From NCBI RefSeq assembly GCF_001426505.1, contig NZ_LMEV01000017.1:1503556-1567555 (forward strand): 64,000 nucleotides of DNA. Reading direction: 5' to 3'. Position 1 is the stretch's first letter. Every line of letters starts with the position of its first letter. This stretch comes from Variovorax sp. Root473. GTDB lineage: Bacteria > Pseudomonadota > Gammaproteobacteria > Burkholderiales > Burkholderiaceae_C. A model generated the notes under the pieces. That model was not told the DNA's origin. It did no database searches and saw only the letters and a list, made by a program, of their open reading frames with translations. Shown in pieces: positions 15,275 to 23,666 of this stretch. The position numbers and the translations under genes are program-made.

Positions 15275-17968
15275 ATGGACAAGCATTTCCTGACCCCCCT
15301 GTTCGCACCGGCGTCGATCGCGGCCTTTGTCGGCCAGCCCAGCGATCCGGGTGGCCAGACCGCGCTGGGCCGCACGCTGCGCGAAGCCTTCCGCGCCGAG
15401 CGTTTCGACGGCACGCTGCGCTTTCTCGATGTGTGTACGCAAGGCACGCTCGAGGAGCTGGCGCAGACGCATGCCGACCTGGCGCTGATCGCACTCGCGC
15501 CGCGCGACGTGGCGGCGGCCCTCGAAATCGCGGGCCGCATCGGCTGCAAGGCCGCGGTGGTCATCTCCACCGGCATCGCCGCCGAGCAGGCCGCGCAGTG
15601 GCGCAAGATCGCGCGCCGCGAAGGCGTGCACCTGCTGGGGCCGAACTCGCTGGGCTTTCAGCGCCCGCCGCTGCACCTGAACGCCAGCGTGGCCGGCCCG
15701 CTCGCGCGCACCGGGCCGCTCGCGCTGGTGTCGCAGTCGGGTGCGCTCACGGCGTCGATGCTCGACTGGGCGCGGCAGAACGGCGTGGGCTTCTCGAGCG
15801 TGGTTTCGCTCGGGCCGCACACCTCGGTCGACATTCCGCAGGTGCTCGACTTCCTGGCCAACGACCCGGCCACGCACAGCATCATCGTGTACCTCGAAGG
15901 CATTGCCGACGCGCGCCGCTTCATGAGCGCGCTGCGCTCGGCCTCGCACGCCAAGCCGGTGGTGGTGCTCAAGGCGGGCCGCAAGCCGGCAGGCAACGAG
16001 GCCGCGCAGACACACAGCGCCGCCATCGTGGGCAGCGACGACGTGTTCGACGCCGCCCTGCGCCGCGCGGGCGCGGTGCGGGTGCGCTCCTTCGTCGAGC
16101 TGTTCTCGGCCGCCAAGTGCCTGGCCTCGCGCTACCGGCCGGTGGGCAAGCGGCTGGCCGTGGTCACCAATGGCGGCGGCCCCGGCGTGCTCGCGGCCGA
16201 CTGGATCAACGAGATCGGGCTGGACTTGGGCCGCCTCTCGGCACCCGCGCAGCGCTCGCTGCAGCCCTCGCTGCCGGCGCTCGCGTCACTCACCGACCTC
16301 ATCGACCTGTCGGAGGACGCCACGCCCGCGCACTTTCGCGCCGCCATCGACACCGCCTCGGCCGACAGCCAGATCGACGGCGTGCTCGCCATCTTCTCGC
16401 CCAAGGCCGGCGTCGATGCGGCGGCCACGGCGCGTGCGCTGGCCGACATTCCGCGCCCCATGCCCAAGCCGCTGCTGTCGTGCTGGATGGGCGATGCGTC
16501 GGTCGGCAATGCGCGGGCGGTGCTGGCCGAGGCCACCATCCCGAGCTTTCGCACGCCCGAGGCGGCCGTGGGCGCCTTCGGCAACATCGCGGCCTTCTAC
16601 CAGAACCAGCAGCTCCTGCAGCAGACGCCGCCACCGCTGTCGGCACTGGCCAAGCCCGACATCGACGGTGCGCGCCTGCTCATCGAGAGCGTGCTGGCCG
16701 AGCGGCGCAAGGTGCTGACCGAGATGGAGTCGAAGTCACTGCTGTCGTGCTTCCATATTCCGATCACGCGCACGCTGCTGGCGCGCAGTGCCAACGAAGC
16801 CATGATGATCGCGACGCAGCTGGGCTTTCCCGTGGCACTGAAGATCGACTCGCCCGACATCTCGCACAAGTCCGATGTCGAGGGCGTGGCGCTCAACGTG
16901 ATGAACGGCACCAGCGCGCGCGACACCTACCTGGAAATGATGGAGCGCGTGGCGCAACTCGCGCCCGACGCCCGCATCAATGGCGTGACCGTGCAGAAGA
17001 TGGTGCGCGCGCGGCGCGGGCGCGAGATTTACGTGGGCCTCGTCACCGACCAGCCCTTCGGCCCTGTGATCGTCTTCGGCGCGGGCGGCACCATGATCGA
17101 GCTCATGAAGGACCGCGCGATGGAGCTGCCGCCGCTCAACCAGTTCCTGGCGCGCCACCTCATCGATCGCTCGCGCGTGGCCGAGACGCTGGGCGAATGG
17201 CGCGGTGCCAACGCGGTGAACATGGAGGCCATTGAAGACGTGCTGCTGCGCGTGTCCGAAATGGTGTGCGAGCTGCCCGAGCTGCGCGAGATGGACATCA
17301 ACCCCATCATCGTGGACGAGCACGGCGCGGTGTCGGTCGATGCACGCATCGTGGTCGACAGCAGCACGCAGGCGGTGGCAAGCCCTGCGGGCAACGGCTA
17401 CCACCACCTGGCGATCATGCCGTACCCCGCGCGCTACCGGCGCGAATGGCCGCTGCCCGGTGGCGGCGCGTACGTCGTGCGGCCGGTGCACCCGAACGAC
17501 GCGCAGATGCTGCAGGCGCTGGTGCAGGGCCTGTCGCCCGAGAGCCGCTGGTTCCGTTTCGTCTCGCGCTTCCACGAGCTGCCGCCGTCGATGCTGTCGC
17601 GCTTCACGCTCATCGACTACGACCGCGAGATGGCGCTGGTCGCCACCATCATGGAGCGCAGCACAGCGCCCGACGGCACCGTGCTCGACACCGAGCGCAT
17701 CGTCGGCGTGTCGCGCTACATCACCAACCCCGACCAGACCAGCTGCGAGTTCTCGCTCGTGGTGGCCGACGAGTTCAACGGCAAGGGCATCGGCTCGCGC
17801 CTGATGGAAAGCATCATCGACGTGGCGCGCGACCGCGGCCTTTCCGAAATGGACGGGCTGGTGCTGGCCGGCAACCCCGACATGCTCAAGCTGGTGCGCC
17901 GGCTGGGTTTCTCGGTGAAGCCGTTTCCCGAAGACCCGGACTTCAAGCTGGTGACCTACCCGCTGTAG
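15275..17968 (+). CDS. Acetate-CoA ligase (ADP-forming) family protein fused to GNAT acetyltransferase
   Basis: 897 residues. In order: a CoA-binding Rossmann domain (about 1-130, NSLGFQRPPLHLN), ligase domains with THSAAIVGSDDVFDAAL (about residue 245; the His corresponds to the phospho-His of ACD enzymes), an ATP-grasp domain (about 470-700, VALKIDSPDISHKSDVEGV, EMDINPIIVDEHG) and a GNAT domain (about 735-897, LVVADEFNGKGIGSRLME). This is the architecture of Pat/PatZ (YfiQ) protein lysine acetyltransferases, which acetylate Acs and other enzymes using acetyl-CoA sensed by the ligase part. It stands alone, divergent from the hom leader. Confidence 0.9.
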   Translation: MDKHFLTPLFAPASIAAFVGQPSDPGGQTALGRTLREAFRAERFDGTLRFLDVCTQGTLEELAQTHADLALIALAPRDVAAALEIAGRIGCKAAVVISTGIAAEQAAQWRKIARREGVHLLGPNSLGFQRPPLHLNASVAGPLARTGPLALVSQSGALTASMLDWARQNGVGFSSVVSLGPHTSVDIPQVLDFLANDPATHSIIVYLEGIADARRFMSALRSASHAKPVVVLKAGRKPAGNEAAQTHSAAIVGSDDVFDAALRRAGAVRVRSFVELFSAAKCLASRYRPVGKRLAVVTNGGGPGVLAADWINEIGLDLGRLSAPAQRSLQPSLPALASLTDLIDLSEDATPAHFRAAIDTASADSQIDGVLAIFSPKAGVDAAATARALADIPRPMPKPLLSCWMGDASVGNARAVLAEATIPSFRTPEAAVGAFGNIAAFYQNQQLLQQTPPPLSALAKPDIDGARLLIESVLAERRKVLTEMESKSLLSCFHIPITRTLLARSANEAMMIATQLGFPVALKIDSPDISHKSDVEGVALNVMNGTSARDTYLEMMERVAQLAPDARINGVTVQKMVRARRGREIYVGLVTDQPFGPVIVFGAGGTMIELMKDRAMELPPLNQFLARHLIDRSRVAETLGEWRGANAVNMEAIEDVLLRVSEMVCELPELREMDINPIIVDEHGAVSVDARIVVDSSTQAVASPAGNGYHHLAIMPYPARYRREWPLPGGGAYVVRPVHPNDAQMLQALVQGLSPESRWFRFVSRFHELPPSMLSRFTLIDYDREMALVATIMERSTAPDGTVLDTERIVGVSRYITNPDQTSCEFSLVVADEFNGKGIGSRLMESIIDVARDRGLSEMDGLVLAGNPDMLKLVRRLGFSVKPFPEDPDFKLVTYPL

Positions 17969-18029
17969 CTCGTCGGTGGGCGGCTGCAACTCGACGAGAA
18001 TCGGCCGCCCTCCACCTCCGCGTTTCTTC

Positions 18030-19043
18030 ATGCTCCGAATCCTCCTGCGCTCCCTCGGCCGTCTGCTGGCGAGCTTCGCCGTGCTGCTGTCGGCCGCCTG
18101 GGCCTGTGCGGCCCTGTGGTACCAGCTGCCCGCGACGCTGCCGGTCAAGGTCGGCGCGATGGTGCTGTGGGGCCTCTTCGGCCTCGTGGCGATCGTGCTC
18201 GTGTGGCGCGGCAAGGCGACCCGGCCGCTGCTGTCGTATGCGATCGGCGTTGCGATGCTGCTCGGCTGGTGGAACACCATCCAGCCTTCGCAGAACCGCG
18301 AGTGGGCCGACGACGTGGCGCGCCACCTGAAGCCGCGCGTCGAGGGCAACGTGGTCACGATGGAGAACGTGCGCAACTTCGACTGGCGCAGCGACACCGA
18401 CTACACCGTGCGCTGGGACACGCGCCGCTACGACCTGGACCGCCTGCGCTCGGTCGACGTGTCGCTGTCGTACTGGACCGGCCCCGCCATTGCGCACACG
18501 CTGGTGTCCTTCGGTTTCGACGATGGCCAGTTCGTCACTTTTTCCATCGAGATCCGCAAGGAGCGCGGCGAGAGTTTCTCGTCCATCGGCGGTTTCTTCA
18601 AGCAGTTCGAGAACAGCCTCGTGGCCGCCGACGAGCACGACATCCTGCGCGTGCGCACCAACGTGCGCGGCGAAGACGTCTACATGTACCGCGTGCGCCT
18701 GCCGCAGTCCGAGATGCGTTCGCTGTTCCTGGGCTACGTGGACGAAGCCCACGCGCTGGCAGGCGCGCCGAGCTTCTACAACACGCTCACGGCCAACTGC
18801 ACAACCATCGTCTACAGCCTTGCCAAGCATGTCGTACCCGGCCTGCCGATGGACTGGCGCCTGCTGGCCTCGGGCTACCTGCCCGCGTACCTGCACGACG
18901 TGGGCGGCCTGACGCCGGGGCTGAGCATGGACGCGCTGCGCGCCGGCGGCCGCATCACCGACCGGGCCATCGCCACCGACCAGCAGCCCGGCGTGAACTT
19001 CTCGCAGGCGATCCGCAACGGCCTGCCGGGCGTGGCGCCATGA
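18030..19043 (+). CDS. DUF4105 / Lnb_N domain membrane protein
   Basis: 337 residues. Two to three membrane helices fill residues 8-85, then a periplasmic domain with VRNFDWRSDTDYTVRWDTRRYDL and FGFDDGQFVTFSIEIRKERGE. A Cys in the TLTANCTTIVYSL segment (about residue 257) is the likely catalytic thiol. The family resembles the periplasmic domain of Lnb, a lipoprotein N-acyltransferase, so an acyl or peptide hydrolase/transferase role at the membrane is plausible. Its stop overlaps the start of a lipoprotein lipase gene, suggesting joint action on lipids or lipoproteins. Confidence 0.8.
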   Translation: MLRILLRSLGRLLASFAVLLSAAWACAALWYQLPATLPVKVGAMVLWGLFGLVAIVLVWRGKATRPLLSYAIGVAMLLGWWNTIQPSQNREWADDVARHLKPRVEGNVVTMENVRNFDWRSDTDYTVRWDTRRYDLDRLRSVDVSLSYWTGPAIAHTLVSFGFDDGQFVTFSIEIRKERGESFSSIGGFFKQFENSLVAADEHDILRVRTNVRGEDVYMYRVRLPQSEMRSLFLGYVDEAHALAGAPSFYNTLTANCTTIVYSLAKHVVPGLPMDWRLLASGYLPAYLHDVGGLTPGLSMDALRAGGRITDRAIATDQQPGVNFSQAIRNGLPGVAP

Positions 19044-20938
19044 GGCGCATCGGCTTCCCCGCGTTGCTGCTGGCGCTGTCGCTGCTCACCGGCTGCGCGG
19101 GCGTCACGGTCGGCACCATCTCGCCGGCTGAATACCTCGTGCAGCGGCGCGGCGACGTGCTCACCACCGGCAAGCTCAGCAGTTCCGCGCAAGAGGTGCT
19201 GCGTGTCATCGGCTCTGACGCCGACCAGTGCCGCAAGGACGGCTCTGCCTGCCGCGAGAACCTCGCCAGCTCGGCCGGCCTGAGCGACGAGCAGCGGCTC
19301 TCTGCGCTGTCCGAGGTGTGGCTGCAACTTGCGCTCGCGGGCGGCGATGGCGGCTCGGCCGCGCAGCCCATGGCTCCCGAGGCCATCGACGCCTGGCTCG
19401 AGACCGCGCGCCATGCCTACGCCTACCTGTTCTTCACCGCGCGCAAGCCGCGCGACCGCGCCTTCGAGGACCGACAGACGCAGGTGCGCGACTACTACAA
19501 CTACGCGGTGCAACGCGCCATCACCGGCCTGTTCAGCCGCTACCGCAAAGGCGACACGTCGGTGGCCGCCATTCCGCAGGTGGGCGACTGGCGCATCGAC
19601 GCCGACTTGTCTGCGCTGGAGCTCGCACCCAACGCACCCTCGCCGAAAGAACTGATTCCCGCCGCGTCGCTGACCTTCTCGGGCTTGCGCAACATCTACC
19701 GCCGCGACGGCTTCGGCGCCGAATTGGTCGCCTCGGGCAGCGAGCGCCCGACCGATGCCCAGGCCGAGGAAGACGCACAGCCCTTCAGCGAAACGCCCTT
19801 CCCCGCCCTCACCGCGCTGCTGCAGTTCGACGGCGCCACGCTGCAGGACGTGCTGGCCACGCGCACGCTGCGCATCGCCGTGTTCGACCCCTACCGCACC
19901 AGCACGATCCGGCTGGCCGGCGAAGAGATTCCGCTGGCTGCCAACTTCACCTCGGGCTACGGCCTGTGGCTGGCCCGCTCCGACTTCGCGCTGCAGGCGC
20001 TGCGCAGCCTCTTCGGCGGCGCCGAGGGCCTCACCCGGCCGCACATCTACCTGATGCAGCCCTACGACCCGAAGCGCCGCACCATCGTCATGCTGCACGG
20101 ACTGGCCAGCAGCCCCGAAGCGTGGATCAACGTCGCGAACGAAGTGCTCGGCGACGAGACGCTGCGCCGCAGCTACCAGATCTGGCAGGTGTACTACCCG
20201 ACCAACGCGCCGCTGCCGCTGAACAACCTGGCCATCCGCGAAGCCATCACGCAGACGCTGGCGCACTTCGATCCGCAGGGCCGCGCCGAGGCCTCGCGCA
20301 ACGTCACGCTCATCGGCCACAGCATGGGCGGCGTGCTCTCGCGCCTGCTGGTATCGTCGTCTGGCGATGTGCTGTGGGACGCGCTGCGCCAGGGCTACCC
20401 GATGCCGGCCGCCCAGCGCCGCCGCATCGAGGAAGGGCTGGGGCCTTACCTGCGTTTCGAGCCGCTGCCCCAGGTCAGCGACGCCATCTTCATCGCGTCG
20501 CCGCACCGCGGCACCTCGTTCGCCAACAAGCGCATCTCGCGCTGGGTGGCCAACCTCATCACGCTGCCTGTGGCGATGCTGGGCCAGCTCAACGAGCTCT
20601 CGCGCGAGCTGATGCGCGTCGCGCCCAGTTCGCAGGACATGGGTCCGCTGCGCATTCCCAACAGCATCGACAACCTCAGCGACCGCGACCCCTTCGTGCG
20701 CCTGTCGTCGGGGCTGCCGATGAGCCCGAAGGTGCGTTTTCACTCGATCATCGGCAACGACACGCCGGGCGTGGCGCAGGCCGATTCGAGCGACGGCATC
20801 GTGCCCTACGCCAGCGCGCACCTCGATGGCGCGGCGTCGGAACTGGTGATTCCGTCCGCGCACAGCGTGCAGGAGAACCCGCTGGCGATCCTGGAGATCC
20901 GGCGGATTCTCAGGGAGCAGTTGCAGCGCGCGCCTTGA
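19040..20938 (+). CDS. Alpha/beta hydrolase lipoprotein (lipase/esterase-like)
   Basis: 632 residues starting in an ATGA overlap. A lipobox-type signal (LALSLLTGCAG) predicts a lipoprotein. The first 330 residues have no recognised motif and contain helical segments. The C-terminal half is an alpha/beta hydrolase: KRRTIVMLHGLASSPEAW (oxyanion region), LIGHSMGGVLSRLL with nucleophile Ser about residue 428, and IFIASPHRGTSFANK, seen in triacylglycerol-lipase-like proteins. A late SAHSVQENP may supply the catalytic His. The substrate is unknown. Its 3' end overlaps the convergent doxX-like gene by 29 bases. Confidence 0.87.
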   Translation: MRRIGFPALLLALSLLTGCAGVTVGTISPAEYLVQRRGDVLTTGKLSSSAQEVLRVIGSDADQCRKDGSACRENLASSAGLSDEQRLSALSEVWLQLALAGGDGGSAAQPMAPEAIDAWLETARHAYAYLFFTARKPRDRAFEDRQTQVRDYYNYAVQRAITGLFSRYRKGDTSVAAIPQVGDWRIDADLSALELAPNAPSPKELIPAASLTFSGLRNIYRRDGFGAELVASGSERPTDAQAEEDAQPFSETPFPALTALLQFDGATLQDVLATRTLRIAVFDPYRTSTIRLAGEEIPLAANFTSGYGLWLARSDFALQALRSLFGGAEGLTRPHIYLMQPYDPKRRTIVMLHGLASSPEAWINVANEVLGDETLRRSYQIWQVYYPTNAPLPLNNLAIREAITQTLAHFDPQGRAEASRNVTLIGHSMGGVLSRLLVSSSGDVLWDALRQGYPMPAAQRRRIEEGLGPYLRFEPLPQVSDAIFIASPHRGTSFANKRISRWVANLITLPVAMLGQLNELSRELMRVAPSSQDMGPLRIPNSIDNLSDRDPFVRLSSGLPMSPKVRFHSIIGNDTPGVAQADSSDGIVPYASAHLDGAASELVIPSAHSVQENPLAILEIRRILREQLQRAP

Positions 20939-21356
20939 GCCCTTCGGGCTTCACGCGTCCGCGAAGCCAGGCATCGACGCTCCACGGTCCCGCGCCGGCC
21001 GCGGCGATGAAGAGGAACACGAACGAGAACAGCGCGGCGGCCTCGCCCTGGTTGAGGAACGGCACCAGCACGTTGCCCTTCGGCGCGTGACCGAGGAAGT
21101 ACGCAAAGGCCAGCAGCCCCGAGAGCACAAAGGCCACGGGCCGGGTGAACAGCCCCACCAGCAACAGCAGGCCGCCGAAAAACTCCAGGACGCCTGCGAT
21201 GCCTACCAGGGAGAACAACTGCAGGTTGTCGAAGAAGGCGACGTGCGGCACGCCGAACAGCTTGGCCGAGCCATGCTGGATCAGCAGGTAGGCCGAGACG
21301 ACGCGAAGCACCGAGAGTGCGGGCGGAACCAGGCGGTCGGTCGAAGGAAGGGTCAT
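20910..21356 (-). CDS. DoxX family membrane protein
   Basis: 148 residues with four membrane helices. Family features: LRVVSAYLLIQHGSAKLFG, then GVLEFFGGLLLLVGLFTRPVA and FAYFLGHAPKGNVLVPFLNQGEAAALFSFVFLF. DoxX-like proteins are inner-membrane proteins tied to redox and thiosulfate or oxidative-stress functions, mostly undefined. The tail is Lys/Ala-rich. It is read convergently into the lipase gene. Confidence 0.87.
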   Translation of the reverse strand: MTLPSTDRLVPPALSVLRVVSAYLLIQHGSAKLFGVPHVAFFDNLQLFSLVGIAGVLEFFGGLLLLVGLFTRPVAFVLSGLLAFAYFLGHAPKGNVLVPFLNQGEAAALFSFVFLFIAAAGAGPWSVDAWLRGRVKPEGLKARAATAP

Positions 21357-21515
21357 GGGAGTGAAGTCCGTTAAAGGTTGAAGGAAGGGAAAAACCCGCC
21401 GAGATTCTGCGAGCCCACATCCTTCATCTCAAGCACGAATTTCACGCTTCGCCTTTCGATTTCCTCAGAAGCAGTGAATGGATCGACAACGAGTAAGCAG
21501 GCAGCAAATGGCCAT

Positions 21516-21776
21516 TCACAGACCTCGCCCGTCGGCCACGAAGGCAAAGGCAATGCCCGCGGCCTCGGCCTTCTGTGCGCTGCGGATGAAGAAGTCGAGG
21601 TTGACGCTTCAGGGCGGCCACCGAGCAGCACGCGCAGCGGCACATGGCCATGCGGTGCGCGGCGTGCCACTTCATGTGGCGACGCCGGCGCGATGCACCA
21701 GGCGATGGCGGTCAGCACGAGGATGTGGCGGGCCTGTGCGGCCGGGGATGGAGAGGCGAAGGTATGCAGCGACATG
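21516..21776 (-). pseudogene. Remnant of a flavin-dependent (luciferase-like) monooxygenase
   Basis: The 595 bases between doxX and dodecin hold no intact gene. On the minus strand, about 30 codons at the 3' end read VNLDFFIRSAQKAEAAG then FAFVADG and stop. This resembles the N-terminal region of NtaA/SnaA-type FMN-dependent monooxygenases. A preceding frame from 21776 (HILVLTAIAWCIAPASPHEV) could be its decayed start, but the frames do not join. The rest of a ~400-residue enzyme is absent. The match is by eye and short, so this is tentative. Confidence 0.4.
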
Positions 21777-21951
21777 GCGGACGGTTTCCCAGGAACAATG
21801 CCGCCGATTCTGCGAAGCGCCCCTGCCCTTGCCAACGACGGATTGCGTATGTGCTGATGCGGTTTGCTTTGCATCCGCACGCGCCCGAGGGTTGCGCCGC
21901 CCCCCTTGCACTGACTACGATGGGCGCGAACCCACCCAAGGAGCAAGCGCC

Positions 21952-22158
21952 ATGTCGAACCATGTCTACAAGTCGCTCGAGCTGACCGGCTCGTCCCCCA
22001 CGAGCATCGAGGACGCGGTGCAGACCGCCATCGCGAAGGCGCACGAGACGGTGCGCAACATCCAGTGGTTCACCGTCACCGAGACGCGTGGCCATGTGGT
22101 GGACGGCAAGATCGCGCACTGGCAGGTGACGGTGAAGATCGGCTTCACGCTGGAGTAA
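21952..22158 (+). CDS. Dodecin family flavin-binding protein
   Basis: 68 residues, the normal dodecin size: VYKSLELTGSSPTSIEDAV, KAHETVRNIQWFTVTETRGHV and a final strand WQVTVKIGFTLE. The central Trp of NIQWFTV stacks on the flavin isoalloxazine in dodecins. These proteins form hollow dodecamers that store or buffer FMN/riboflavin. AAGGAG lies just before the ATG. It stands alone. Confidence 0.93.
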   Translation: MSNHVYKSLELTGSSPTSIEDAVQTAIAKAHETVRNIQWFTVTETRGHVVDGKIAHWQVTVKIGFTLE

Positions 22159-22263
22159 CTGCTCCAACGCTACGGCCGGCGTCAGGCGAAGTCCGTCGAC
22201 GACCGTTCCCTGAGATTCACTCCGGCTTCCGGGCTTGCTTGCAGCCGGATCGCCCCTCAAAGG

Positions 22264-22285
22264 AAAAACGGCCCGACATCGGGCC
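22264..22285 (-). terminator. Intrinsic terminator of the repeat lipoprotein gene
   Basis: On the minus strand, GGCCCGA-TG-TCGGGCC (7-bp perfect stem) is followed by GTTTTTCC. It lies about 60 bases after the lipoprotein stop codon and suits that transcript. Confidence 0.65.
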
Positions 22286-22344
22286 ATTTCCACATGGAAG
22301 TGTTCGTCGGCACAGGGCGAGTGGCTCGCCCCGTTCGACTGCTT

Positions 22345-23412
22345 TCAGTAGCCGCTCATGATCGAGAACGAATACAGGTCGCCACAAAGAACGCCTTTGC
22401 ATTGTTCCGAAGCGGAGTAGATGACCTTTTGTACTGGCTCCGACGAACCCGGACCTGAGACCCTGTCGGTTCCCGAGGCATAGTTGTCGATGAAGAAAGC
22501 TCTTCCGCGGCTCGCGTTGTCCTTCAGCTGGGCCAGGAATCCTGACGCATCGGCCGGACGGTCGACGATCCAGTAAGTGAATTTCGGGGCCTGTGCCTTG
22601 TCCTTCACATAGAAGGCCTTCGCCTCGCCACTCTTGGGATAGGCAATGAAGTTGAACCTGAATCCTTTGGCGCCCTGAGCATTCAGCTGCGCGATGAAGT
22701 CGGCATCCTTGCCCGCCCTCGGCAACATCTCGTACTGGAAAAGAGCGCCTCCTGCATTCTCATAGACGCTGTGGATGTTGTAGCGCCCATCCGGAAACGG
22801 CGCGAAATACGCCTCCCCGATATATCGGCCACCCTTCGCACCTTGTGCATTGAGTTGTGCCAGCAAACCGTCCAGGCTCTCCGGATCAGTATTACTCCGC
22901 CGTAAGGTCGCTTCCATGGCATAGCTGTACCAAGCACTTGCCGAGCTATTCCTGAGGAGTAGACCATCCGTTGCCAGCCGAAATCCTTGGGCCCCTCTGG
23001 CATTGATCTGCGTCAGAAAATCACCTTCGCTCAATCCAAGGCCCAGAAACTCGTTGATGTATTTGTCCGTCGCTTTGGAGTCCTTCGACAGCAGGTGCCT
23101 AGGTTCGTTCTTGAAGTTGGGCGATACGACCCAGCGAAATCCCCGGCTCCCTTCTGCATCCAACGCAGCAAGCAGCTTCACAGGATCGAACTCGTTCGTT
23201 AGCAACTCGAAGTCCAAGCTCAGGGCCGGCAAGACGGGGTCCTGCGGCACCGGCTCCGGATTGGTTGCAGGCGGCGGCGTGTTCGGAGTGCCGGCGACAG
23301 GCACGATCGGAAAACCAGCGGCTCCACCTCCCCCGCCACCGCCTCCGCCCCCACATGCAGTCAGCGCGACCAACAGCGCGACGCTGAGCACGCGATACGT
23401 TTTCTCCCTCAT
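22345..23412 (-). CDS. Putative lipoprotein with five degenerate repeats
   Basis: 355 residues. The signal peptide ends in the lipobox LTAC (Cys20), followed by ten consecutive glycines and a Pro-rich linker (to about 65). The rest contains five copies of a motif like FLAQLNAQGAKGFRF: near residues 80-95, 132-146, 183-198, 239-254 and 292-307, spaced 51-57 apart. Each starts a predicted alpha-beta unit, so the protein is probably a small repeat solenoid or bundle outside the inner membrane. No family or function is recognised. GAGGGAT precedes the ATG. The gene stands alone, with its own terminator. Confidence 0.8.
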   Translation of the reverse strand: MREKTYRVLSVALLVALTACGGGGGGGGGGAAGFPIVPVAGTPNTPPPATNPEPVPQDPVLPALSLDFELLTNEFDPVKLLAALDAEGSRGFRWVVSPNFKNEPRHLLSKDSKATDKYINEFLGLGLSEGDFLTQINARGAQGFRLATDGLLLRNSSASAWYSYAMEATLRRSNTDPESLDGLLAQLNAQGAKGGRYIGEAYFAPFPDGRYNIHSVYENAGGALFQYEMLPRAGKDADFIAQLNAQGAKGFRFNFIAYPKSGEAKAFYVKDKAQAPKFTYWIVDRPADASGFLAQLKDNASRGRAFFIDNYASGTDRVSGPGSSEPVQKVIYSASEQCKGVLCGDLYSFSIMSGY

Positions 23413-23666
23413 CTTTGATCCCTCTGAATTTGAAATTTTTGTAGCTTGTTGCCTATGCAACATTTGGATCATAGATGTGTACTACGGCTCGCTCGAGACA
23501 ATTTCGTGAAAGGCTCCGGCAACTGAAGGCCAACATCCGGGTCAAGCTCGCCCCCCGTTCCACATCACCGGGAACCTGTTTCGTCACAAGACGGCCCGCT
23601 GTGAAAGATCGGCTATCTATCTCGCGCACATGAAAGAACGTCCCGCCGGGCCGAGACCGGGGCCGC

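Noticed and set aside
22345..23412. Ten-glycine run as a phase-variable homopolymer
   Set aside because: The codons are mixed GGN and not a long single-base tract, so slippage is not strongly favoured.
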